This document shows positions 44,107 through 51,896 of a stretch of DNA of 64,000 nt, piece after piece. The stretch is from assembly GCF_035984415.1 (NCBI RefSeq), contig NZ_CP130720.1, positions 5,208,001 through 5,272,000 on the forward strand, in the 5' to 3' direction. The number at the start of each line of letters is the position of its first letter. Within the stretch, counting starts at the first letter, position 1. A model generated the notes under the pieces. It made no database searches and had not been told where the DNA came from. It saw only the letters and a list, made by a program, of their open reading frames with translations. The stretch is from Streptomyces sp. NBC_01296. Its GTDB lineage: Bacteria; Actinomycetota; Actinomycetes; Streptomycetales; Streptomycetaceae. The position numbers were made by a program, and so were the translations under genes.

Positions 44107-45209
44107 GCGCCACGGGCGGCGGAACGGTCGGCGGCAAGGTCGGGGCCCTCCTGGCGGCGGGGCTGGCGCTGTGCGCGCTGGTCCTGTTCCCGGCCCCGGC
44201 CGCGACGGCCGCGACGGCCGCCGAGGGCAAGCCCGCCGTGGCGCTCTCGCTCCAGGAGGCCGCCAAGGGCACGGAGATCACCGTCACCGGCACCGGCTGG
44301 CGGGCCAAGACCCTGGTGATGCTGCTGGTCTGCGGGCAGAACATGATCGGCGGCACCAACAGCTGCGCCAACGCCGACGGAACCGCGGTCTCGGTCGGCG
44401 ACGACGGGCACTTCACCGCCCGGCTGCCCGTGGTGGCCCCGCCCAAGCCCTGCCCGTGCGTCGTGAACGTCACCTCCGTCAACGGGGACCAGTCCACCGT
44501 CGCCGCGCCCCTGAAGATCACCGACCACCCGGTGGCCGAGCTGCCGGCCGAATCCGGCACGGCGCGCCTGGCGATGCTCACCGGGGTCCGGCTGGAGGGC
44601 GAGGACGGGGTGCTGACCTGGTTCGGCGCCCCGCCCGGCCGGAAGTTCACGGTCACGGTCGGCAACCTCGGCTCGGCCCCGGTCAAGGACCCGGTCTTCC
44701 AGCTCGGCACCGCCCACGGGGTGTTCGCACCGCTGTGGGACGAGGTCCGGTGGAAGGGCACGATCCCGCCGGGCGGCAAGGCGGAGGTCCGGCTGGACGT
44801 CAGCCTCGCGGCGGGGGCCCACGGGGACTACACGGTCTCCCTCAAGTACGGCGACACGGTCGTGGCCACCCAGCCCTGGGGCGTGGACCGCCCGTACGGG
44901 GTGCTGCTGTTCTGGGGCCTGCTCCTGCTGGTGATACCGGCCGCGGTCTTCCGGATCGGCATGGCCGTTGTCGACCGGGTCCGGCCGCGTACGGCGCCGG
45001 CCGGCGGCCGCCACCGGGGCGCGCAGGCGCCGGTGCCCGACGCGGGGTCCGGGCCGGCGGCTGCGGCTGCCGGCGCGGCGCCTCCCCAGAGCCCCACGGC
45101 GGTCCTGCCGTGGTTCACCCCGGACAGCGCGCCGGGGCCGAGGTCCCCACACGTACCACAGGCGTCCGCACCGTCTGAGAACAGTCCGACGACGAAAGGA
45201 CATTTGTGA
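44103..45209 (+). CDS. Exported membrane-anchored Ig-like protein
   Basis: The protein has 368 residues. A signal peptide (about 1-38) leads to a first beta domain with several Cys (VCGQNMIGGTNSCANADG, then PPKPCPCVVNVTSV). A second domain (about 160-260) has features of an Ig-like repeat (GRKFTVTVGNLGSAPVKDP). A transmembrane span at 266-290 (LLFWGLLLLVIPAAVFRIGM) and a Pro-rich cytoplasmic tail of about 78 residues follow. The first domain recalls IPT/neocarzinostatin-like beta folds. It is coupled to both neighbours through GTGA overlaps. Cys pairs may form disulphides outside the cell. No named family is known to me. Confidence 0.83.
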   Translation: MSATGGGTVGGKVGALLAAGLALCALVLFPAPAATAATAAEGKPAVALSLQEAAKGTEITVTGTGWRAKTLVMLLVCGQNMIGGTNSCANADGTAVSVGDDGHFTARLPVVAPPKPCPCVVNVTSVNGDQSTVAAPLKITDHPVAELPAESGTARLAMLTGVRLEGEDGVLTWFGAPPGRKFTVTVGNLGSAPVKDPVFQLGTAHGVFAPLWDEVRWKGTIPPGGKAEVRLDVSLAAGAHGDYTVSLKYGDTVVATQPWGVDRPYGVLLFWGLLLLVIPAAVFRIGMAVVDRVRPRTAPAGGRHRGAQAPVPDAGSGPAAAAAGAAPPQSPTAVLPWFTPDSAPGPRSPHVPQASAPSENSPTTKGHL

Positions 45210-46507
45210 AGACCCAACGGAGGGTGAGCGCGGCCGTGATCGCGCTGCTGCTCGGCGGCGCCGGCATAGCCATCGGGGCCACTCCTGCCCAGGCGGCCGA
45301 GACCAAGTTCAACGTCAAGTGCGTGCCGCCGGCAGGCGGCGGCGACCCGGTGGAGGGTGAGACCACCGCCAAGGTCAGCGCTCCGGCTTCGGCGAAGGTG
45401 GGTGACGAGGTCGACGTGTCCTGGGAGACCGTGAAGCCGGCCTCGAACAACACGGACCTGATGGACATCCCGCAGGACTCGGTCCAGCCCACCGGCTGGA
45501 TCACGGTGGGAGGCGGGGGCGGCGAGCTGAAGGTCGTCGGGGAGAAGAAGAACCCGCCGATCCCCAAGAAGGCCCCCATGCAGATGTCGACGATGAAGGG
45601 GAAGCTGAAGCTCACCAAACCGGGCAAGATCACGCTGACCCCCGGCAAGTACGACGTCGCGGTCACCTTCTCCTTCGGCACCTTCGTCACCAAGTGCGCA
45701 CCCACGGGTGACGTGGGCGTCGGGGCCACCATCGACGTGGCGGCCGGCACCAGCGGCGGTACGACGAACGGCGGTGCCACGAACGGCGGTGCCACGAACG
45801 GCGGATCGACCAGCGGCGGGTCCACGAACGGTGGATCGACCAGCGGCGGATCCACCAGCGGTGGCAGCGGCGGCCAGACCGACTTCCCGGGCAAGCCCGT
45901 CGAGGTCGCCTTCGACTGCGGTCCGGTCGTCCCCGGGGGCATCAAGACCCCGGTCACGATCAACGCCAAGAAGAACGGCGGCAGCTACGACCTGACCGTC
46001 AAGACCGCCAAGGGCGCCATGGCCAGCCCGATGGCCCTGCCGGCGGGGGCCCTCAAGCCCTCGATGAACATCAAGCTCGGCGGCGCCGACAGCGGCATGG
46101 TCAAGGTCTCCGGCCCGGCCAACGCGGAACCGATCCCGGACAAGGCCCCGGTCAGCCTCAGCGACATGACCGGCACCTACAAGCCCGGCAAGACCGGCAA
46201 GGTCACGCTCAGCCCGGACCAGCTGACGATCGACGTCACGATGGCCCCGGGGGCCACGCCGATCAACGTGCCCTGCAAGGCGGCCAGCAGCGGCGTCTCG
46301 CTGGAGCTCGACACCACGGCCCAGGAAGGCGGCTCCGGCTCGCCGACCACCACCGGCTCCACCACCGCTTCGGGCGGCCTGGCCGAGACGGGCGCCGGCG
46401 ACGAGGGCGGCATCAAGGCCCTCGCCCTGGTCGCGGGCACGGTGATCCTGCTCGGCGGCGCGGTCTTCACCTTCACCCCGTGGCGCCGCCTGCGCGGCAC
46501 GCGGTAG
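45206..46507 (+). CDS. Large LAETG-anchored surface protein
   Basis: The protein has 433 residues. A signal peptide (1-31) is followed by a beta domain (32-178) that contains KCVPPAGGGDPVEGETTAKV. A flexible linker comes next (181-223), made of pentapeptide repeats such as ATNGG and STSGG. A second domain (about 228-375) is clearly related to the small LPQTG protein, with shared VSGP.N.E..P, D.TGTY.P.K.GKVT and LELD.TA blocks. LAETG (392-396), a hydrophobic stretch and a WRRLRGTR tail form a class E sortase signal. It is the last gene of the operon, coupled to the one before by GTGA. A hairpin follows. The function is unknown; it is likely a surface-displayed partner. Confidence 0.86.
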   Translation: MKTQRRVSAAVIALLLGGAGIAIGATPAQAAETKFNVKCVPPAGGGDPVEGETTAKVSAPASAKVGDEVDVSWETVKPASNNTDLMDIPQDSVQPTGWITVGGGGGELKVVGEKKNPPIPKKAPMQMSTMKGKLKLTKPGKITLTPGKYDVAVTFSFGTFVTKCAPTGDVGVGATIDVAAGTSGGTTNGGATNGGATNGGSTSGGSTNGGSTSGGSTSGGSGGQTDFPGKPVEVAFDCGPVVPGGIKTPVTINAKKNGGSYDLTVKTAKGAMASPMALPAGALKPSMNIKLGGADSGMVKVSGPANAEPIPDKAPVSLSDMTGTYKPGKTGKVTLSPDQLTIDVTMAPGATPINVPCKAASSGVSLELDTTAQEGGSGSPTTTGSTTASGGLAETGAGDEGGIKALALVAGTVILLGGAVFTFTPWRRLRGTR

Positions 46508-46528
46508 CCGCATCGGCACGAGCGGCCG

Positions 46529-46570
46529 AAGCCGTGCACGTCCCCCGTACGGGTGTGGCGCGCACGGCTT
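46529..46570 (+). terminator. Terminator of the surface-protein operon
   Basis: A 9-bp stem (AAGCCGTGC with GCACGGCTT) and a loop holding a CCCGTACGGG hairpin lie 22 bp after the last stop. Confidence 0.6.
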
Positions 46571-46651
46571 TGCGGTCGCGGCGGCGCTGCGCCGGATAGC
46601 TTCGGCCGCCAGAGCGGAACGTCGGAATCCGCTGGATGAACGGAGCCATGC

Positions 46652-47002
46652 ATGCAGCTCACATCCGTCTTCGCGGCAGTGGCCGCCGCCATGGTCCTGG
46701 GCGTGTCCGGCGCCCCGATCGCCGCGGCCGCGCCTGCGGGCGGCATGGACGGAGGCTGTCGCGCGACCGCCGACATGGACCGGCTGGGCCGGCCCGACGT
46801 CACGTCCGCCTGCAAGGGACGCTTTCCCTCCGGTGCGGTGCATCGCGCCGTGATCACGTGCGACACGGTGCAGGGTGTGCGGGAACACGTGGTCCGCCGC
46901 ACGTACCACAGCGGTTGGACGTCGACGGGATCGAAGGCCAAGGTCGGGTGCGGCTTCAAGTCGTTCCTCGTGGGGTTCACCTCCGAGGTGAAGGGCGCCT
47001 GA
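46652..47002 (+). CDS. Small secreted Cys-containing protein
   Basis: The protein has 116 residues. An N-terminal signal (VFAAVAAAMVLGVSGAPIAAAAP) is followed by a mature region of about 87 residues with four Cys (36, 54, 70, 100), which could form two disulphides. Basic residues cluster in the second half (REHVVRRTYHSGW). No Cys-rich family is recognised. The ATG at 46652 has GGAG seven bases upstream. It is monocistronic and followed by a bidirectional terminator. The secreted, basic, disulphide-capable pattern resembles small extracellular inhibitors or binding proteins, but this is only a description. Confidence 0.75.
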   Translation: MQLTSVFAAVAAAMVLGVSGAPIAAAAPAGGMDGGCRATADMDRLGRPDVTSACKGRFPSGAVHRAVITCDTVQGVREHVVRRTYHSGWTSTGSKAKVGCGFKSFLVGFTSEVKGA

Positions 47003-47027
47003 ATCAGCTCCTGCCGTACAACGCCGA

Positions 47028-47059
47028 CGGCCCGGCACACCAGGAGGTGTGCCGGGCCG
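47028..47059. terminator. Bidirectional terminator
   Basis: A perfect 14-bp stem (CGGCCCGGCACACC with its complement) and an AGGA loop separate the convergent small secreted protein and POT transporter genes. Confidence 0.8.
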
Positions 47060-47081
47060 CTGCGCGCGTACGGGGGGTGCG

Positions 47082-48575
47082 TCAGTGCACGCCGCCCATG
47101 AGGGGCTGGACCTTCTTGCGGTACATGTAGATCGCGATGCCGGCGAGGACGGCGAGCACGCCCTGGGTGGCGAACCAGCCCTGGGTGTCCGTCGGAGCGC
47201 CGAGCAGCTGGAGCAGCGCGATGGTCGAGTCACCGGCGGTGACCGCGAGGAAGAAGACACCCATCATCTGGGAGGCGTACTTCTGCGGCGCCAGCTTGGT
47301 GGTCAGCGACAGGCCGACGGGGGAGAGGGTGAGCTCGCCGACGGTCTGGATGAAGTAGACGCCGACCAGCCACATCGGGCTGACCTTCGTGTCGCCGCCG
47401 GCCAGGCCCTGGGCGACCATCATGACGCCGAAGGAGGCGCCGATCATGACCAGTGCGAAGGAGAACTTCGCGAGGGTGGTCGGCTCCTTGGAGCGACGGG
47501 CGAGGGCAACCCACAGCCAGGCGAAGACCGGCGCGAGCGCCATCACGAACAGCGGGTTCAGCGACTGGAACCAGCTCTCCGGGAACTCGAAGCCGAACAG
47601 CGTGCTGTCCGTGCTGTCCTTCGCGAACAGGGCCAGCGTGGAGCCGGTCTGGTCGTAGATCGCCCAGAAGATCGCGGCGGCGGCGAAGAACCAGACGTAC
47701 GCCGACATGCGGGACCGCTCGACCACCGAGAGGTCCTTGTCGCGCTTGATCCGCAGGATCGCCCACGCCGGGAGGATGAGACCGGCGATGGTCAGCGGCC
47801 ACAGGGCGTAGTTGATCGTGAAGATGCCGGCCAGGCCGATGATCGCGTAGGCAGCGGCGGCGACGCCCAGCCAGATCAGGCCCTTCTTGACGACCGAGGA
47901 CTTCTCCTCGGCGCTCAGCGGGCTCGGAACCTGGTTCGAGACCGGGTTCAGGTGGCGGAAGCCGAAGAAGTAGAACAGCAGACCCAGGGCCATACCGACA
48001 CCGGCCATGGCGAAGCCGATGTGCCAGTTGACCTCCTGGCCGACGTAGCCGATGGTCAGCGGGGCGACGAAGGCGCCGAGGTTGATGCCCATGTAGAAGA
48101 TCGTGAAGCCGCCGTCGCGGCGCGGGTCGTTCGCGTCCCGGTACAGCTGGCCGACCATCGTGGAGATGTTGGCCTTCAGTACGCCGGAACCGGCTGCGAT
48201 GAGCGCCAGGCCGATGAAGAACGAGGCGGTCGCCGGCACCGCCAGCAGGAAGTGGCCCGTCATGATGACGACACCCGCGACGGCCACGGCCTTGCGGGCA
48301 CCCCAGACGCGGTCGCCCAGCCAGCCGCCCGGGAGGGCGAGCAGGTAGACCATCGCGTTGTAGACGGAGTAGATCGCGACCGCGGTCGCGTCGTTCATCC
48401 CGAGACCACCGTCGGCCACGTTCGTGGCCAGGTAGAGCACGAGCAGCGCGCGCATGCCGTAGAAGCTGTAGCGCTCCCACATCTCGGTCATGAAGAGGAA
48501 GGCCAGGCCGGTGGGGTGGCCGAGGAAGGTCTTCTCGCCGGTAGCGGCCGAATCCCTCGTCAGGCTGGAAGCCAT
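47082..48575 (-). CDS. Proton-dependent oligopeptide transporter (POT family)
   Basis: The protein has 497 residues with 12 or more hydrophobic spans of the major facilitator type. POT features are visible: the N-terminal MWERYSFYGMRALLVLYL (the ExxERFxYY-type motif), GGWLGDRVWGARKAVAVAG between spans 2 and 3, FTIFYMGINLGAFVAPL (PTR2 signature), and a later GELTLSPVGLSLTTKLAP. It imports di- and tripeptides with protons. The ATG at 48575 has AAGGA upstream. It lies beside a two-component system, across a 495-bp divergent region, but nothing links them directly. Confidence 0.93.
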   Translation of the reverse strand: MASSLTRDSAATGEKTFLGHPTGLAFLFMTEMWERYSFYGMRALLVLYLATNVADGGLGMNDATAVAIYSVYNAMVYLLALPGGWLGDRVWGARKAVAVAGVVIMTGHFLLAVPATASFFIGLALIAAGSGVLKANISTMVGQLYRDANDPRRDGGFTIFYMGINLGAFVAPLTIGYVGQEVNWHIGFAMAGVGMALGLLFYFFGFRHLNPVSNQVPSPLSAEEKSSVVKKGLIWLGVAAAAYAIIGLAGIFTINYALWPLTIAGLILPAWAILRIKRDKDLSVVERSRMSAYVWFFAAAAIFWAIYDQTGSTLALFAKDSTDSTLFGFEFPESWFQSLNPLFVMALAPVFAWLWVALARRSKEPTTLAKFSFALVMIGASFGVMMVAQGLAGGDTKVSPMWLVGVYFIQTVGELTLSPVGLSLTTKLAPQKYASQMMGVFFLAVTAGDSTIALLQLLGAPTDTQGWFATQGVLAVLAGIAIYMYRKKVQPLMGGVH

Positions 48576-49070
48576 CGTCGATCCTTGCTTGGTCGGGACG
48601 CTTCGCTTCGTGAGCGGAACAGCGCCCGGTGGGGGGTGGCCGGCACCGGCGACGGGTGTCCCACCCCACGCCCAGGGGTCTGCCCCCGTCCCGTGAGGAA
48701 GGGGGGCAGCGGGATATCCGTAACCGGGATCCACGCCCCAGGCGCATCCTTCGCGCGCGGGGCCCGGCCCACAGGTCATTCACTGTCACCGAAGTCGAAG
48801 AGGCAGGTCGTCAAGACCCCCTGATCGATCCGGACAGAATCGAGACCTTCGGCTCGCTTTTCGGCGCAAAGGTCTCAGAGGTAGTGCATCAGGCGTCTCG
48901 CCACCATACGACACGACACTGCGGCATATGAATGGACTTGAGACATGGATCACAGGCAGACAGGGAACCGTTTGGCCACATTCGAAGGCCGCCCTCGGAC
49001 ATAAGACCAGATCGGCAGGGGTGTGCAGGTGCGCCCCTCCACATCGTCCCCGCGGACTACCATCACCCAC
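48576..49070. other. Divergent region between POT transporter and response regulator
   Basis: This 495-bp gap has no supported gene. It contains a C-rich segment (48620-48700) and an AT-richer stretch (48880-48960, with ATACGACACGACACTGCGGC then CATATGAATGGAC) likely to carry the regulator promoter. I see no conserved RNA structure. Confidence 0.5.
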
Positions 49071-49748
49071 ATGACGCGTGTACTGCTCGCCGAGGACGAC
49101 GCATCCATCTCGGAGCCCCTGGCCCGCGCCCTGCGCCGGGAAGGGTACGAGGTCGAGGTCCGGGAGGACGGCCCCACCGCCCTGGACGCAGGACTGCAGG
49201 GCGGCGTCGACCTCGTCGTCCTGGATCTGGGCCTGCCCGGCATGGACGGCCTCGAGGTCGCCCGCCGGCTGCGCGCCGAGGGCCACGGCTTCCCCATTCT
49301 GGTGCTCACCGCCCGGGCGGACGAGGTCGACACGGTCGTCGGCCTGGACGCCGGCGCCGACGACTACGTGACCAAGCCCTTCCGCCTCGCCGAACTGCTG
49401 GCCCGGGTCCGGGCCCTGCTGCGGCGCGGCGCCAACGACGCCACCCAGTCCCCCGCCACCCACGGCGTACGGATCGACGTCGAGTCGCACCGCGCCTGGA
49501 TGGGGGAGGAGGAGCTCCAGCTCACGGCCAAGGAGTTCGACCTGCTGCGGGTCCTGGTCCGCGACGCCGGCCGGGTCGTCACCCGCGACCAGCTGATGCG
49601 CGAGGTGTGGGACACCACCTGGTGGTCCTCCACCAAGACCCTCGACATGCACATCTCCTGGCTCCGCAAGAAGCTGGGCGACGACGCCGCGAACCCGCGC
49701 TACATCGCCACCGTCCGGGGCGTCGGCTTCCGCTTCGAGAAGAGCTAG
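49071..49748 (+). CDS. OmpR/PhoB-family response regulator
   Basis: The protein has 225 residues. The receiver domain (1-118) has the acidic pocket EDD (8-10), phospho-acceptor Asp52 in VVLDLGLPGMDG, the Thr/Ser switch in LVLTAR and Lys102 in DYVTKPF. The winged-helix DNA-binding domain (about 130-225) contains LQLTAKEFDLLRVLVRDAG, then HISWLRKKLGDD and IATVRGVGFRFE. The ATG at 49071 follows a weak ribosome site. The histidine-kinase gene begins 12 bp after the stop, so the two form an operon. The signal is not evident from the neighbours. Confidence 0.95.
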   Translation: MTRVLLAEDDASISEPLARALRREGYEVEVREDGPTALDAGLQGGVDLVVLDLGLPGMDGLEVARRLRAEGHGFPILVLTARADEVDTVVGLDAGADDYVTKPFRLAELLARVRALLRRGANDATQSPATHGVRIDVESHRAWMGEEELQLTAKEFDLLRVLVRDAGRVVTRDQLMREVWDTTWWSSTKTLDMHISWLRKKLGDDAANPRYIATVRGVGFRFEKS

Positions 49749-49760
49749 CGGCACCGGAGC

Positions 49761-51026
49761 ATGCGCCGCCGCCTGATCAACTCCACGCTCGCCGTGGTGC
49801 TCGTCGTCATCGCCGTCTTCGGGATCTCCCTCGTGATCGTGGAGACCCGGACGATCACCAGCAGCGCCCAGGACCGCATCGAGTCCGAGGCGCTGCGCCT
49901 GGTCGGCATCGTCGAGGCGAGCGTCCTGGAGCACAAGCCCATCGACGCCCAGGCCCTCGCCGAGCAGCTGGACATGGGCCGCTACGCCCGGATCACCGTC
50001 CCCGGGCAGTCGCCCGTGGACGTCGGCGACCGGATCCCCGACAGCGTCATCCGCGGCACCGCCAAGGGCGAGCAGGGCGAGATCGTCGTCGTCGAGGAGT
50101 CCCGCTCGACCGTGACCCGCGAGGTCGGGCGGACCCTGGCCGTGGTCGGCGCGGTGGCGCTGCTCGCCGTCGTGGCGGCCGTCCTGCTCGCCGTACGGCA
50201 GGCCAACCGGCTGGCCTCCCCGCTCACCGACCTGGCCGAGACGGCCGAGCGGCTGGGCTCCGGCGACCCGCGGCCCCGGCACAAGCGGTACGGGGTCCCC
50301 GAGCTGGACCGGGTCGCGGACGTGCTGGACTCCAGCGCCGAGCGGATCGGCCGGATGCTGACCGCCGAGCGGCGGCTGGCCGCGGACGCCTCGCACCAGC
50401 TGCGCACCCCCCTCACGGCCCTGTCGATGCGGCTGGAGGAGATCACGGTCACCGACGACCTGGAGACCGTGCGGGAGGAGGCGAGCATCGCCCTCACCCA
50501 GGTGGAGCGGCTCACGGACGTGGTCGAACGGCTGCTGACGAACTCGCGGGACCCGCGGACGGGCTCGGCGGTCCCCTTCGACCTGGACGAGGTCGTCAAG
50601 CAGCAGGTGGAGGAGTGGCGGCCGGCCTACCGCAGCGCGGGCCGGGCCATCGTGCGCTCCGGCAAGACGGGCATGCGGGCCGTCGGCACCCCGGGCGCGG
50701 TCTCGCAGGTGCTGGCCACGCTCGTGGAGAACGCGCTGATGCACGGGGGCGGCACGGTCGCGCTGCGCACCCGGGTGATCGGGAACCAGGCGGTGCTGGA
50801 GGTCACGGACGAGGGGCCGGGGGTCCCGCCGGACCTCGGCAACCGGATCTTCGAGCGGGCGATCAGCGGCCGCAATTCCACCGGGATCGGTCTGGCGGTG
50901 GCCCGGGACCTCGCGGAGGCCGACGGGGGGCGCCTGGAGCTGCTGCAGACGCAGCCGCCGGTGTTCGCGCTGTTCCTGAGCCGGACGGCGCCGGCGCGGC
51001 CGGAACCGGAGCAGACGGTCCGCTGA
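49761..51026 (+). CDS. Sensor histidine kinase
   Basis: The protein has 421 residues. Two membrane spans (about 10-29 and 127-146) flank an extracellular sensor loop of about 95 residues. A HAMP-like linker (about 147-200) leads to the dimerisation helix with phospho-accepting His212 in ADASHQLRTPLTALSMRLEE. The ATPase domain has the N box TLVENALMHG, G1 VTDEGPGVPPDLG, the F box IFERAISGR and G2 STGIGLAVARDLAEADGG. It phosphorylates the response regulator encoded 12 bp upstream. The sensor loop (SSAQDRIESEALRLVGIVEA) shows no recognised ligand fold. Confidence 0.94.
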   Translation: MRRRLINSTLAVVLVVIAVFGISLVIVETRTITSSAQDRIESEALRLVGIVEASVLEHKPIDAQALAEQLDMGRYARITVPGQSPVDVGDRIPDSVIRGTAKGEQGEIVVVEESRSTVTREVGRTLAVVGAVALLAVVAAVLLAVRQANRLASPLTDLAETAERLGSGDPRPRHKRYGVPELDRVADVLDSSAERIGRMLTAERRLAADASHQLRTPLTALSMRLEEITVTDDLETVREEASIALTQVERLTDVVERLLTNSRDPRTGSAVPFDLDEVVKQQVEEWRPAYRSAGRAIVRSGKTGMRAVGTPGAVSQVLATLVENALMHGGGTVALRTRVIGNQAVLEVTDEGPGVPPDLGNRIFERAISGRNSTGIGLAVARDLAEADGGRLELLQTQPPVFALFLSRTAPARPEPEQTVR

Positions 51027-51117
51027 GCGGCGGACGGTGTGCCGAGCCGGCGGACGGTGGCCGAGTCGGGTGGACCGGTGCGCCGAGCCGGGCGGACGCC
51101 CGCAGGGGCGCGTACGG

Positions 51118-51672
51118 CTACTTGCCGGCGGGCTCGGGGGCCCGTGCGGCGCTCGGGCCGCTCTCGGCTCCGCCGCGCGGCGCGGCGAGCGCCGAGGCCG
51201 GGGCCTGGGCCGCGGCCGGGGCCTGCGCGGGTTCCGGCAGGGCCTTGAAGACCCAGGTCCGGTACGACCAGAAGCGGAACACGGTGGCCGTGCCGATGCC
51301 GATGAACTTGAACACGTTCGTGGCGAGCGGGCCGTCCCAGCCGAACCCGTAGGTGGCCGTGTACAGCACGCCGTTCTCGATCACCAGGCCGATCACGCTG
51401 AAGGCCACGAACAGCGGCAGCTCGCGGGAGCTCCCGGTGCGCGCGCGGTCGCGGTAGGTGAAGTACCGGAAGCCGATGTAGTTGGTGACGATGGCCACGA
51501 CGGTGGCTATGACGCTCGCCCGGACGACCTGCAGGTCCGTCGTGTGGCGGATGAGGTTGAAGACACCCAGGTTGACGAGCACGCCCACGCCGCCGACGGC
51601 CCCGAACTTCGCGACCTCGCGGCCCAGGCCGCGGAGGCGGTCGAGTGCGGATCCCTGCTGCGGGGTGCTCAT
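51118..51672 (-). CDS. GtrA-family membrane protein
   Basis: The protein has 184 residues with four membrane spans between about 22 and 145, in the GtrA/DPMS pattern: KFGAVGGVGVLVNLGVFNLI, the TNYIGFRYFTYR motif, then FVAFSVIGLVIENGVLYT and the final RFWSYRTWVFK. Such proteins are thought to help transfer or flip lipid-linked sugars for cell-wall polymers. The C-terminal tail is Ala/Pro-rich. The start ATG at 51670-51672 begins MSTPQQGSALDRLRGLG. It is divergent from purK, which is usual in Streptomyces. Confidence 0.92.
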   Translation of the reverse strand: MSTPQQGSALDRLRGLGREVAKFGAVGGVGVLVNLGVFNLIRHTTDLQVVRASVIATVVAIVTNYIGFRYFTYRDRARTGSSRELPLFVAFSVIGLVIENGVLYTATYGFGWDGPLATNVFKFIGIGTATVFRFWSYRTWVFKALPEPAQAPAAAQAPASALAAPRGGAESGPSAARAPEPAGK

Positions 51673-51896
51673 GTGATGGATCGGTCCTGTCCTTCGCCGC
51701 CCCGCGCGGAGGCGTCCGTGGAGGCGTCTGCCGCCTTCGGTCAACCCAGCCATGCTAAGTGTCGTCCCACCGGCCCGTCTGTGCCTTCGCACACCGTGCG
51801 ACGCACGGCACACGAGGGCGTGACGACGACGCGCGCCGATGAGTACGGGCCAGGGCCATGTCCGGATGGCGGAATACCGGCGGATACTCTGGAGGG

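Noticed and set aside
45746..45874. Short regular DNA repeats resembling a CRISPR array or minisatellite
   Set aside because: They encode in-frame ATNGG/STSGG pentapeptides of a surface-protein linker; units are contiguous with no spacers.
48576..49070. Possible small gene in the gap between the POT transporter and the response regulator
   Set aside because: No frame has a ribosome site with plausible composition; best read as promoter DNA.
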